From Perilla frutescens (Eukaryota; Streptophyta; Magnoliopsida; Lamiales; Lamiaceae): a stretch of 64,000 bases of DNA. Under the pieces are notes generated by a model that saw only the letters and a program-made list of their open reading frames with translations, was not told where the DNA came from and ran no database searches. Where the stretch lies: NCBI GenBank assembly GCA_026008535.1, contig BRKX01000006.1, positions 6,222,501 to 6,286,500 of the forward strand. Reading direction: 5' to 3'. The position numbers and the translations under genes were made by a program. Below, in pieces: positions 48,139 to 60,418 of the stretch; position 1 is the first letter of the stretch; each line of letters starts with the position of its first letter.

Positions 48139-48395
48139 TTCCTCGTTTCATAATGTTTTTATTTTATGATTTTAATTTAAAATTAATAATTAATTTTTTG
48201 AACTAATATACCCATTCTTTATATATCAAATAAAATCTTATTTCTTTATATTTTTTTTTAAAGTTAGCAAAATTTTCTCTCTCCATATATTCATATGGTT
48301 AAATTGGGGAGAAGGGTGTGAAAATATCTAAAATAACAAACATTTTGACACAAAAATAAAACTCCAAAACATCAAACATTATGAAATGGATGGAG
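48139..48395. mobile_element. Stowaway-type MITE, copy 2 (257 bp)
   Basis: TA on both sides; starts ttcctcgtttcataatg and ends cattatgaaatggatggag, inverted with few mismatches. Non-coding. Confidence 0.65.
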
Positions 48396-48397
48396 TA

Positions 48398-50200
48398 ATT
48401 CAGATACCAAACAAAGTTATATGATAAAACTATTTATAGAATCAATGGAGCTGAAAGTCATTTGTATATTGTTTTAATTTTGATTTCTTTTTATATTCAT
48501 TTGATTCAAAGAGTCTCGTTTGTTCTTGATAAAAGATCTAAATGATTACAAATTAGAAGAGATGAAGAGGTGTACGCTTGAATAAAAAAATAAATTAGAA
48601 GAGATGAAAAGGTGTGATAAAGAATTAAAAATTTATAGAAGAGATAAGTTTAATTTCGTAGTAGCATTAAATTGAAAAAAGAAAAAAAAATCAAAACACA
48701 AAATAAGAGATGTTGTGCTTGCAGAAAAAATAAATAGAAGAGATGAAAAGATGGGTGGTAAAAAAAACTTTTTAGAGGAAATAAAGATAAAAAATAATTA
48801 AGAAAATATTAAAATGTTATTGTGTAGCACACATTTTTGCAGCAGCAATAAAAAAAAATCAACAAGAATCGAACATTTACAGCAGCCTTTATTGAGCTTT
48901 ACAAAAGAACTAACAACCACTCCAACACACAAGTTTTTGAAAATTTTCGGTCGGTCTTTGTTTTAAATTAAGCTTTCACTAATTTTGTTATATGACATCG
49001 TGCAGCGATTTTGCTTTAATATGTGTATGATGTCCTCATATTCTGTAAAAATTGACAATTGAGTATTTTAGATATAATATATATAGGCAGATCAGAAAAT
49101 TGTTATACCAACACACAACACACAGAACAACATGAATTGATTCATGACAGTTGAATTTGGAGTGTCCCAATTATACAATCTTATTGCTATAATTAATATT
49201 ATTTTTCACAGTAATGTACAAATATGCCTTTGTTAAATTTTGCAAATTTAAAACTAACCACTAATCTTGGAAGTTTAGCTTTTGTAGTATCTTATTTTCA
49301 TAAATATTTTTAATTTATGCGCGAGTAGAAAATAGACTATATAATTTGGATGAAGTTCGGGAATATACTTCAATTACTTAATGCAACTCTTTTTTGAAAG
49401 ATAAATGAACTATATAATTAGGAGGGAGATAGGGAATATATTTCATATGTGTGTGTGTGTGTGTACTCCAATTACTGACAGCAACTCTTTTTTAACATAT
49501 AGTGTGAATATAGCTAGCGTATTGCAACAAATCTGCATATATTGAGGGCAATATCGGAGGTTCACGTAATTTATATCTGGACGACCTTTAAATACTTTTG
49601 GTAGCTAGTAACCTAAAAATATTGTATGATTAATTAACTACTTTCAAAAAAATCTATTTTGACACTTAATTTCAGTGAGAGCTAGGCATATATAATAGGG
49701 TAGTCCTAGTCCTACCACCATAAGTGCTTTCTAATCGAATTCATCAATTAATAAATAATAACACGACAACTATTATTAGGGTGTTCGCGAATGCACCTTT
49801 AATTTATATACATATCACTACTAAAATTAATAAAAATAATTAATTTTGAAATTACTTAAATGCCATCTAGTTAAACACTTTCGTTACAATCCAAAATTTG
49901 GAGAAAATGTTGTATGTAACATATCCGTCCGACGCCGGAAACTAGAAGAAACCATGTAATATTCATGTTGCCAAATTCGCCACCTCTATTGTTGTTGGAC
50001 GGGAAACAATGTAGTTGCTGCTGGAAATCAAACGGAACAGTCACGACAAACTCGGCCACGACACCGCCGTCAACGTCAATTCATGGGGTGCAAATTAGTT
50101 GTATTGGGATGTCTTGAAAATTCTTGATATGGCCGTTTTCTGATTTTGGGTTATTCCCTTATGAGCTTAGCATGTTAAGATTTTCAGGGTTATAAATACC
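48398..50200. other. AT-rich intergenic DNA
   Basis: No gene. Contains locally repeated 'aaattagaagagatgaa' text (48550-48740), a (TG)n microsatellite at about 49447-49464, and a short minus-strand ORF near 49871-50059 without family features. Confidence 0.5.
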
Positions 50201-50202
50201 TA

Positions 50203-50443
50203 CTCCCTCCGATTCTATTTAATTATCATTTTGGATGAATGCACACAAATTAATAAATTAATTGAATTGTCTAATATACCCTTGTGTGAATACATTAAAT
50301 GAGTAAAGTATAAATGTTTGAATGCATTAAATGAGGTTAAATATGAGAAAAGTGGGAATTTTATGTCTCGAAATTGTAGAATGACACTTTTTTTGAAACA
50401 AAATCAAATAGTTAGAATGACATTTATATAGAAACGGAGGGAG
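50203..50443. mobile_element. Stowaway-type MITE, copy 3 (241 bp)
   Basis: TA target on both sides, start ctccctccgattc, end gaaacggagggag: near-canonical Stowaway termini. Homologous along its length to 1383-1613. Confidence 0.9.
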
Positions 50444-50445
50444 TA

Positions 50446-51565
50446 TTATTTAATCTATATTCGCACACAATAAAAATCTATCTCTTTCTGGTCCGTAGAT
50501 ATAGCTAACACAGCGTTAGTGAACCACGTAAATGTATCTCTTTCTCAATTCTATTCTAACAAGTTGGCTTCAAAATCAATTCATGATTTACTCATTCCGA
50601 AGATTCAAATAGGTGAAGAAATGAAAGTAGAACAAACTCCACGAACATTACGAGTTTGTTATAGCCACTTTCATAATTAGAAAGTCAATGTTTTATCATG
50701 TTCAATTATTTTGTAACTTCTAGAAGGGTGTAATGGAGAAATTCTACTGTATTTATATGGATACTACCCGCAGATCATACAGATCGTATCACATCAATAA
50801 CTTTTTAAAAAAGATTCCAAACGTGACACAATTTCTACGATCTTACGAATAGTAGCCAGAGAGGGATGGTGGAATTTTTCGAGTAGAATGTCTAGTTGTG
50901 TCCGAAATATGGGGAACGGGACAATTAATTTGAAGATGGTGAGATAATATAAGGAAATGGGATTGTGTTGGTATTAGTGGCAATTTGAGGGCTAGGGCAT
51001 GCTTATATTATTGGTTGGTGAAGGGGCATAAATCATAATTATTTTGACCCAACAATGCCTATCTACAAACAAACGGGCCAAAGGCTATATGGAGTTGTTT
51101 GCCTTTTGTGTGTGGCTCACTGGCTTGTGTGACAATTAAATTAATTAATCAATAGTTGTATTTTTTGTTTGCTCTAACCATTGTTCGTAATATGTGGCAC
51201 AAAATTTTAAAGAGTAGCTACGTTACAAAATATTTATAAAAAAAAAAAAGCTATATTTACTAAAATATCGTTCTTTATTTCTTTACTATTTGAACTAAGC
51301 TAACAATTGTTTGATCACATATACAAGTCAATTCCATTACTACACCAACCAAAATCTCTAATTATATGCTTCGTGCGTAGGGCTTCGACGACTCCTTGGA
51401 ACTTCGTCATAATCTTTTTTCAATTTAAATGATACATACTGCTGCATATAAAATTACAGATAAATAGAATTTAATAAATTATACTATTGCCGAAATTGTA
51501 ATTATATCACATACCATTCAAAATGACATTTTAATACCCTAAACTATTGAAAATCTACTCAACAT
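50446..51565. other. Intergenic DNA
   Basis: AT-rich; no gene or element identified. Confidence 0.5.
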
Positions 51566-51719
51566 CACTACAAAAAAATTCCGATTTTGCGACGGGGTTT
51601 TCCGTCGCTACAGGATTTAGCGACGGGAAACCCCCGTCGCTAAATCGCTCATCGCTAATCATGCCGGCCCATTAATGAGCTCTTGACCCGACCCGATGAA
51701 AGACCCGCGCCCAAGCCCT

Positions 51720-51805
51720 TTCCAAGCCCTTCAAGAATAATTTTGTATAATATGCGAATAATTTTGTATCCTTTCCAAGCCCTTCAAGAATAATTTTGTA
51801 TAATA
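51720..51805. repeat. Short direct repeat inside the CACTA element
   Basis: 'tccaagcccttcaagaataa' plus 'ttttgtataatatgc' occurs twice, about 55 bp apart. Confidence 0.85.
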
Positions 51806-51807
51806 TG

Positions 51808-51872
51808 CACCTAAGAGGATTCGAACATGTGACCTCCTAGAAGGAGGGCCAAGCACTTATCCATTGGGGCAA
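51808..51872 (-). other. tRNA-like segment inside the CACTA element
   Basis: Minus strand: 'ccccaatggataagtgcttg' (A-box/D-arm-like), a stem with 'cctccttctaggagg', and a B-box-like 'gttcgaatcc'. The acceptor stem does not pair convincingly, so I read it as tRNA-derived and not a working gene. Confidence 0.45.
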
Positions 51873-52288
51873 GTTCAATTGATGTTATATTGATAGTTTA
51901 AATAATATATATACTTATACGATTTTTTCATAATTTATTTTTATTTATCTCTATAAATTAAAAGTGCTATATTCTTATTAATATATTTATATCTATTTGT
52001 GCACAAATATATATATATATATATATGATATTATATTGTATTATATATTTGTATATAAGAACTATAATTTAATGTGATATTTATTAAGTATCCATGCATA
52101 CAAAAATTATAATAAAGGTGATATTGTATTATATATTTGTATATAGAACTATAATTTATTAATTAAATTATTTTAAAAATTATATATATATATATATATC
52201 ATGGTGAAAATGTGGTTAAATAGTCTTACTTTGTGTTTCATGCTAAATATCATAATGAATTAAATTATTTTTACTTACATAATAAATA

Positions 52289-53150
52289 ACTTTAGTTTAT
52301 AATTAAAAATTAAAATCCATTATATACTATATTATGTATATATTTTCATAGTATATTTTAGTTTGTTAATGTATAATTGATTAATCTTGTAGTAGTAATT
52401 ATAATAAATATTATGTTAAACTTAATACATTTTTTAAATATATAATAATATACTAATTAGTTTATTTATAAGAATACTAATAAAGCTAATTTGTATAAAT
52501 TTGTATTTAATAAGGAAATAATACAAATTTAAAGATGTGATATTAATAAATGTGTATAATTGCGATATTATTTTTTCAAAAATTAAAATAAATGAATAAA
52601 AATATAAAAATAATTTTAATAGGGAGAATATTTGTATTAGAATATATTGAAATCATATTTAATTATTTTAAAAATAATTAAATAAAATTTAAAAAATAAA
52701 TAAAAAATTAAAAAAAAATTAAAAATTACTTTAGTTTATAATTAAAAATTAAAATCCATTATATACTATATTATGTATATATATTTTCATAGTATATTTT
52801 AGTTTGTTAATGTATAATTGATTAATTTTGTAGTAGTAACTATAATAAATATTATGTTAAACTTAATACATTTTTTAAATATATAATAATATACTAATTA
52901 GTTTATTTATAAGAATACTAATAAAGCTAATTTGTATAAATTTGTATTTAATAAGGAAATAATACAAATTTAAAGATGTGATATAAATAAATGTATATTG
53001 CAATATTATTTTTTCAAAAATTAAAATAAATGAATAAAAATATAAAAATGATTTTAATAGGGGGAATATTTGTATTAGAATAGATTGAAATCATATTTAA
53101 TTATTTTAAAAATAATTAATTAAAATTTAAAAAAATTAAAAAAAAATAGC
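52289..53150. repeat. 439-bp tandem duplication in the CACTA interior
   Basis: Units start at 52289 and 52728 with 'actttagtttataattaaaa' and stay nearly identical for more than 400 bp, both ending near an 'attttaaaaataatta' stretch. The second copy runs into the right subterminal array. Confidence 0.92.
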
Positions 53151-53599
53151 TACGGGGGTTCCCGTTGCTATTTCCGTCGCTAAGTTGTAGCGACGGGAAC
53201 CCCCGTCGCTATATTTAAAAAAATAATGATATATTAAAATTTTAAAATCTAGTTACGGGATTCCCCGTCGCTAGAATTAGCTACGGGGAACCCCGTCGCT
53301 AACCCCGTCGCAAATTTTTCCGTCGCTATTTCCGTCTCTAGTGGTGACCCGTGTCGGCCCCGTCGCTATAATGGACTTTTTTTGTAGTGCATATTGTCCG
53401 GCTCCTAAAAACTAACATGATGAGTTCTTTTGTTAGTAAAACATGTAACATGATATTTATATTTTAATGTCTGAACTATTGAAAAAACTACTTGAAAATT
53501 TATGTCGTGTCATTTTTAGGTAATGAAAAATAGATATGGTAATACTTTTGGGTAGTTTCTCAATAGTTTGAATATTAAAACATCATGTCAGATAGTATG

Positions 53600-53910
53600 T
53601 ATGAGATCATTGGCAGATCCATAAATTTTTATTAGAGGAGACGGAACGGTTACACTTTGATCGAGCTTCCCGTCATGCCAGCTGGCGGATATAAATTTTT
53701 ATTAGGGATGTGGGAACGGTTACACTTTGAGCTTCCCGTTTGCTTGCGGCTAAGAAAGAACAGTGAAGATTCCCTAAGAAAGAACATTGAAGATTCCCGC
53801 TAAGAAAGAACAATGAAGATTCCCGACTGACGGATGTCCCCCACAAACCAACACAAGAGCGTGCTTTGTCCTCACTTGCCCAACACAAGAGCGTGTTTTG
53901 TCCTCACTTG
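53600..53910 (-). repeat. Tandemly repeated tail next to the 5S-bearing LTR
   Basis: A unit with 'ctaagaaagaacattgaaga' is present three times (53752-53825), 'acggttacactttga' twice, 'aaatttttattag' twice and a unit with 'cacaagagcgtg' twice (53851-53910). This looks like local amplification at the 3' side of the Cassandra-like LTR. Confidence 0.75.
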
Positions 53911-54220
53911 CATACTCCCTAATAAAACTTCCTAGAGGTCACCCATCCCATCATTGCCCCAGATCAAGCACGCTTAACTTTGGAGTTCTGGTGGAACGAG
54001 CGTCAGAAAAGAAGATGAACCTTGTGGTATGAGTAGCACCGATCAAATTCTTTAAGCTCTCTTCAACTATACAGTCTCATTCCTGTATAGTCTCGGAATC
54101 TCTCTCTTTCGGTGGATTCGATTCATTCATGTGCTCCTTCACTTGGAAGTCTGATAAGAGCTGCTCTTTATCCGTGTCTTGCATCGGCAATCACTCAATG
54201 CTTCGCCCCTGGGCGTCACA
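53880..54220 (-). mobile_element. Cassandra-like TRIM LTR
   Basis: Minus strand begins tgtgacgcccaggggcg at 54220 and includes a 5S rRNA-derived domain followed by 'gtgaggacaaaacacgct', the text that typically follows the 5S domain in Cassandra LTRs. No second LTR, primer site or duplication was identified, so it may be a solo LTR. The 3' boundary is obscured by tandem repeats. Confidence 0.65.
53909..54040 (-). other. 5S rRNA-derived domain of the Cassandra-like LTR
   Basis: Minus strand about 54040 to 53909 follows plant 5S rRNA: 'ggtgctactcatacca', 'ccagaactccaaagttaagc', 'gtgcttgatctgg', 'gatgggtgacctctaggaag'. It keeps the box A/box C-like internal promoter text but has many substitutions, so it is not a functional 5S gene. 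Confidence 0.75.
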
Positions 54221-56090
54221 TTTTCTTTAGTGAAATAATGTCATTTTGATTCGACTTTTCTCCCGTTCCCCATAGTTAATCGAAAAGATTTTTGTTGTTT
54301 ATTAAAATAAACAATTCAAAATCATCACTAGAATAAAATAGATTTGAAATGATGGTTTATGAACTTATTTATTAAATTCAATTAAATCGGCTATGCCCAA
54401 CAATAGTAATTCGGAAGAATAAATTTATAAAAATTATTTATTATAGTTCTACTTGTATTCGATATCGTTTTTCACAACCGATTCATTAGTAATAGATACA
54501 TGAGAAGATGAGAAAAAGACACTACTAATTTTCGGAAAAATCTCTCCATATTATATATAAATCCTAAACTCAATATAATTTTAAAATTTTAAAAAAAATT
54601 ATACATACTATATTGAAAAAAAAATTGTGCCCCCTCCATCCGCCCTGTATGAGATAGAATTGCATTTTCGGCAATGATATGATTTATAAAAGCTATGTCT
54701 TGGAAAGAAAAATGAAAGCGGACAAAGTTGCAATCAACTTGGCTTCTCTCGAATTAAGTATCTTCACATTCCCAAATTTAGAAAATGGTGAAGCTTTGAC
54801 CCTAATTACTTTATTAGTTCTCTTAAAATATTTTTTAAAATTATATTCACATTCCCAAATGTACAAACTATTATGAGTAGTACTATAAAATTATTTGCAA
54901 GAGAGTATTCAGCTACAAGTTAATTACTGAAAGATTATCAAAGTTTGCTTTAAATGATTCAATTAACTAAGCTCAGTCGAACTAGTCTTATATGCAAGTA
55001 AAAATTTACTTACACTCAACTTGCATTAGATGATAATTAAAAGAGCTCAATATAATCAAATTCATCTTAAATTAGTTTGAACTTTATGCACTTAGGTTAA
55101 TTAACTTGTTCTTGTTCAATTTATAACCACCCCCCCCCCCCTCCATTTGATTTTGATTAAATTATATCTTCTTTTTGGGTAGAGGAATTAAGATTCCAAT
55201 TCAACATTTAAAAAAATAGTTGTTATTAAAAAAAAATTATAGAAATATTCTTTCTTGCGCTACCCTAGAAAAAAGCACATATACAAATATACAATGCCCA
55301 CGTAGTTGATAAAATCTGAAATAAAAAATGTTAGTGATAATTTAAAATAATAATTAATCTTCTTCGTGGTTAACAATGATATGTCAAATTAATTTATGTA
55401 AATATATCTAAAAGCTTGTAATTAATTAGTGGTATTTCTCACCCATTTAAAGGTGAGAGATCAGTGTTCAATCCTCATTATATTCTCCTTTCCAACTCAA
55501 AAAATTAGAAAGAAAACAAGTAATTAATAAGATATGTATTGATATGTATATTAATTAATAATTAGATGAAATACTATTATTGTAAAGAAACTTTAATTTA
55601 TATACGATATAATTACTTATTAATTAATTAGGAAGGCCTAATATAACTAATTTATTCTTAATATTTAAATTTCCACATGCATAGGCGGCTTTTGACGACC
55701 ATGCAATACATAAAATATATATATGTGTATGCATATGTGTTTCATATAAGTCACAATGAAATTATACAAAACAGATTAAAAGAATATAAATAAATATAGA
55801 AGTTTACCATTAACGAAATAATATAATTTATAAACCCTTGACTGCTTAATTAATCAAGTAATCATTAAACACTGGACCATAAATGTAGAGGATTTACAAG
55901 TGACATGAACTATATTATATTCGTATATATATGGTAAAACTATGAATTAAGTTTTGGTTGACTACCTTTTTCTTAATCATGAAGTTGAATGTTGATTATA
56001 ATTAAAAATTAAATATTAAATTTTGTCATATCTTTATTCCATCAGAACATGTACTTAACGCAAAATAAAACATTAAAAATATAGGAGAAA
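54221..56090. other. AT-rich intergenic DNA
   Basis: No gene. Holds a poly-C run near 55130-55142 and a degenerate tRNA-like stretch near 55428-55490 (+), with 'ggtgagagatcagtgttcaa'. Confidence 0.45.
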
Positions 56091-56094
56091 AATT

Positions 56095-56660
56095 TATATG
56101 AGACGGTCTAACAAGTCCAAAATCAGCGTTTATATTTTCTTTTCCTAACTTTCTTTGTATTTTTTTTATCATATCATTATTATTTTTTTGGCATTTTCTT
56201 TTCCTAACTTTTTTTTATTTTTTTTCAAAAATCTTTTATTTCATCTCCATTAGAGTTTATATTTCAAAAATTAATTTTTCAGCGTATGGCATGAGCTCAT
56301 GCATTAACGTCATATGAGTGCGCTACGCAAGCTGCCAAGATAAAAGATTAAATTAATTCACTTTAATTTTAGAGTTCACTAATTTCATTTTAGGGTATAT
56401 ATTTATTTTGAAAAAATAATTAGCTAGCTTGCGCGGTAGCGCTGGGCTAGTGCACCGCGTGAGACGCCGTCAATTTCATTTTATGATATATATTTATTTT
56501 GAAAAAATTAACTACGAGCCCTCATCCCGGCAATTCAATTTTAAGATTCAGTAATTTCATTTTCAAGGTATATATTTTGGGAGAAAAAACTAAAACGGAA
56601 AAGGAAAAAAAAAACATGCATCTCATACATTAAACGGTCTCACAGGAGATCATCCCAAAA
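56095..56660. repeat. Dispersed repeat, copy B (uninterrupted relative of 1-1290)
   Basis: Begins 'gagacggtct', ends 'acggtctcacag'. Internal modules 'aattttagagttcactaatt' and 'tttagggtatatatttattt' match copy A, where a MITE splits the same spot. Confidence 0.6.
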
Positions 56661-58050
56661 TATAGTAGTCTATGAGTGATAATAATAAAGTGGGGGGAAT
56701 CTTGTATAAAAAGGAGATATCTTAGAAATTTGATAATTGATATCCTTCACGGCTTCACTCCCCATTTCTCCAACCAAAAAAAACACAAATTATGAACTGC
56801 AAAATTTTGTTTCATTTTACATTTTGTGATGCATTTTGTGTTTTACTATCATTAATATATATTAAATTTATGTCAGCATCACTTGATTTCTCAATTAATC
56901 TCCACATATATTTTTTTTTCGAGTACAATGATTTTTAATAAAAGATAATAAAGTTAGATAAAAATTCGTATATGACCGTTTTATAGTTTTACGGATTAAA
57001 ATTCATAAAATGAATTAAATTCTAGATCAAAACTTATACTAAGTAAAACATTTGTAATTTTGTTTTGTATTTAATTGAATTTGAATCCGAATCTTGACCA
57101 CACATGTGAATTTTGACCTATAAAACGGTTTCAAACAAATTCAAGCACAGACCATTTTTAAGTTTTTATTCGATCAATTGAAAGCTAATTAAACCGCGCA
57201 TTGAATAAGATTTGATTTCCCCCCAAAAAAAATATTAAGATTTGATTTCATCACAATCAATTTAATTACACCATGTATTTCTTACTATATCCAAAGATGG
57301 GGAGTAGAAAGTTCCAAAAGTGATAATTATCATAAATACAGCTTAAATAGTTATGATTTAGGACAATGTTTGTTTTCTTTATCACAATGAAGACGCATGT
57401 TGGAATTAAATAAGTTTACTTTAAAATTTATTCGTGATAATTCATTGTTTTTTTAGTTTTTTTTATTGTTTTGGTTAAAAAAAATTAGGATGTAAGTAGC
57501 TAGGATTAACTATTTGGTTAAAGAAATATTTCAGGATGTAACTTGGATTAACTATAATATAAAGTTTAGTATTTTACTGTGTCATGTACATCACTTTTTT
57601 TCTGAATTATTATTTATTTACTCTTCTAAATCACCAGTTACAAAAAATTGTCTACCAGATCCAGATGTGGTCTAATCCAGTATAACATAATTTATTGAAG
57701 TAATATTTTATGTTAGATAAAATACCAAATTAAAATTACCACAAGATATGGAAAAACACATTAAATTTACATCAAATTGCCACACTAAACTAAACATGGC
57801 TAAAACCCAAAAAGTCATGAGAGGGGGGGGGGGGGGGGGCAGGGGTGAAGAACCAAGAAATCGAATTGGCTTTTCAAAATTCTAATAATAAAATGATCAT
57901 CCAACCATCAAATATTTCCTTGTCAGGAAAGAAGCCCCACCTTGTTTGCTGCTCATTCACTGAATCCAACCCTCTTCTTCCATTTCACACACCTATATAT
58001 ATATATATATATATATAAGCTTGTATCTCTAAAAATATTATAATATAATA
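56661..58050. other. Intergenic DNA and distal promoter of the ARGOS-like gene
   Basis: AT-rich; poly-G run of about 18 near 57823-57839; (AT)n tract at 57993-58017. No gene recognised. Confidence 0.5.
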
Positions 58051-58059
58051 ATGGGTGAT

Positions 58060-58512
58060 AAATAAAAGGAGACAAACACCACTCTCACAATTCATATCAA
58101 AGTCTCTTTCTCATTTAACATAAAAAGGCAAACCTGGCATACTACAAAATTCCACTGCACACATTGCCATCCCATCACTTTTTTTTTCTATCTCATTTTC
58201 CAACCAAAATTGTTTCTGCTTTCATTTCTCATCCATTAACTCTACTGTGCAACCCACCTCTGCATTTAAAGACAACACACCATAGAGTTTGATTTTCATG
58301 TACACTTTCTTTTATTTTTTTGGGTGGTTTTCACTATTCAGCATCTCTATCTACAAGAAAACAGATTTGAGTGAGGAGCAAAGGGGATATTGGATTTGAG
58401 ACAACCGTGAAATGCAAAATCTTAACTTGTTCACTCATCATAACCTCCTAATCCTCCGGTATCTCCAACAGCTCTACAAACATTTTGGGTATGTTATACA
58501 ATACATAATCAT

Positions 58513-58555
<43 letters not shown>

Positions 58556-58994
58556 GTTTCTGCATATTGGTTATTTCTCAATCTAATTATTTGATGTTTG
58601 AGAGAGAGAGAGAGAATTATATTCAGCAGAATTAGCTGATAAACCTCTGGTCAATCTTGGCACACAAAAAGTTTGATCTTTTCTTTAATACGATCGTTTG
58701 TGGGGTTTAATTAGTTGCCTCCTATACAAATCACGCCTACCAATTCCAAATCTTTTATGTTTAGTGCTCTATTTAACAGTGAATTAAGATTGATCATCTT
58801 GATAAAATTCTTGTTTCATTTTCTTGAATTCTTGGTTCTCTCTTTGCCTTGTTATATGTATTTGACTAGCTGCAAATCCAATCTAACAACAATTCCCTTT
58901 CTTTGTAATGACAGTTGCATTTCTGGGGACGACGTCTTATGGTTCTACGATTGAAGATTTGACAACAATACTCCTGTAGATATAGATATTTAAC

Positions 58995-59045
<51 letters not shown>
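58060..59045 (+). promoter_or_regulatory. Long leader/promoter of the ARGOS-like gene with CT and GA repeats
   Basis: A (CT)n run at about 58518-58552 and a (GA)n run at about 58999-59045 that ends at the ATG. Several short upstream ORFs occur (for example 58412-58594 and 58715-58954). A leader intron between the two repeat tracts is possible ('aaacattttggg|tatgtt' offers no clear donor, so I leave it open). GA/CT repeats near plant start sites are often GAGA-type regulatory sites. Confidence 0.5.
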
Positions 59046-59049
<4 letters not shown>

Positions 59050-59384
59050 GTAGTACTGTGGAGGAAGCAAGATCAAGATCGGCATTGTGGAAGGAAATAA
59101 TGAATGTGCAAGATCATTACTCGAATGCAAGAAGAGGCAGAGATGGGAGAAAGAGCGGAATTCAGTTGGAGTGTGGAGGAAAGATGCGGCGGTATTTCAC
59201 GTCGGAGTCGGTGGTGCTGCTGGTTTGCCTGACGGCGTCGCTGCTGATTCTGCCGCTGGTGCTTCCGCCGCTGCCGCCGCCGCCGTTGCTGCTGCTGCTG
59301 CTTCCCATCTGCATTCTGGCTCTGCTCATGCTCTTGGCTTTCATGCCCTCTAATTCCCGCAACGCCACTTATACATATGTCTAA
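59046..59384 (+). CDS. ARGOS/OSR family organ-size regulator
   Basis: Intronless ORF, 112 residues. The OSR domain covers about 54-104: first hydrophobic span SVVLLVCLTASLLILPLVL, proline hinge PPLPPPP (74-80), second span LLLLLLPICILALLMLLAFM, then PSNSR. ARGOS, ARGOS-LIKE and OSR1/2 proteins are small two-span membrane proteins, mainly of the ER, that promote organ growth and lower ethylene sensitivity. The N-terminal 50 residues are hydrophilic and variable, as in the family. The start directly follows a GA repeat; no earlier in-frame ATG is plausible. A parallel Ala-rich ORF in another frame is a compositional shadow. Confidence 0.9.
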
Positions 59385-60418
59385 ATTTCCACATTTTTTT
59401 CTTCATTCATTTCTTATCGCCTATATATTTTTCATAGTTTTAATTTCTTTTTTTAAGAAAAAAAGAAGAATCATATGAATCGGAATAAAATCAAATACTA
59501 CAGTATATATGAAGTGCAGACAATCTTTTCCAAATGAATTATAATTATTACACAAACAAACCATAAAAACATTACAATACCAAACTCACCCAATGAAGTT
59601 TTCCAGATCTGAGCTAAAGAGGTAGGGTGTTTACAGTGACTACAATGTCAAGTGTATGGATTTTAAATCTCACAAGTCGTAACAACTCTTTTATTTTATT
59701 TTTTAAAGTATCACTTAAAATCAAATCAAATAATTCAATGCTCGATTTGTTATCTTTCGTTAAAAACTCGTGTGAGCTTGGATTGATCTGAACATGAATC
59801 TGTGCTTGATAGGATAGTACAAGCATATATACAAATATCAAAATATTCAAGCTCGATTTGTATTCGGCTCGATTAGAATTTATCTGGGCTCAACTTACTA
59901 GGTAATCAAACAAATTCAAACATGAATTTTAAAATTAGATATCATTTTAAATAAACTTAAGCAAGTGTATGTTCGTCCGTTCAGCTCGACTCGACTCATT
60001 TTCAACCCCATAAGAATTTTCACTCAAACATCTTTTTCTTGTAAAAATTAAGTAGAAGGTTGAAACATAAACTGAATTACCTGGAACTTGAAAAAGGATC
60101 AAATTTGATTCAATTTTTGAAACTGAACACTTGCCCTTAACCTTTCGCTTAGGTTAGACCAATATCATAATAGCAAAAAAAAAAAACAACTTAATTTAGG
60201 TCCAGTTAGTGAATAACTTAAAATAGCATAGAATAAACATGGTCATCAGATTTCCAACCATTTCATACAACAGTTACTCTTACATAAGGGTGGGTTTATA
60301 GGTGCCTCTAAATACGTCTACCAAAGAGCAAAGGGCAAAAAAACTAGGACAATAGCTACCTAACATCGTAAGCATGTCTAATATTTCATTATTTTCTATA
60401 ACATGATTGCAAAGGTCA
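59385..60418. other. Intergenic DNA between two convergent genes
   Basis: Contains the 3' ends of both neighbours and, at about 59690-60010, a half MITE with 'gctcgatttg' and 'cagctcgactcgactc' motifs related to 13670-13985. Confidence 0.5.

Larger units (their letters stand above)
51566..53389. mobile_element. Non-autonomous CACTA (En/Spm) transposon, 1824 bp
   Basis: Ends cactacaaaaaaa and tttttttgtagtg, flanked by CAT on both sides (51563-51565, 53390-53392): the CACTA hallmark with a perfect 3-bp duplication. Subterminal repeats 'tagcgacgggg' and 'ccccgtcgcta' cluster near both ends (51585-51655, 53145-53375), the expected transposase-binding arrays. The interior is AT-rich and non-coding, with a 439-bp tandem duplication and a tRNA-like segment. 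Confidence 0.93.

Noticed and set aside
51808..51872. A real tRNA gene on the minus strand
   Set aside because: A- and B-box-like text is present but the acceptor stem does not pair and no plausible anticodon loop fits.
53909..54040. A functional 5S rRNA gene
   Set aside because: Too many substitutions, and it is embedded in LTR-like sequence; no tandem 5S array.
57822..57840. Poly-G run as a special signal
   Set aside because: A simple homopolymer, possibly with assembly length error; no supporting context.
59087..59353. Ala-rich 88-codon ORF overlapping the ARGOS-like gene
   Set aside because: Frame shadow of the Leu/Pro-rich OSR domain; no family match.
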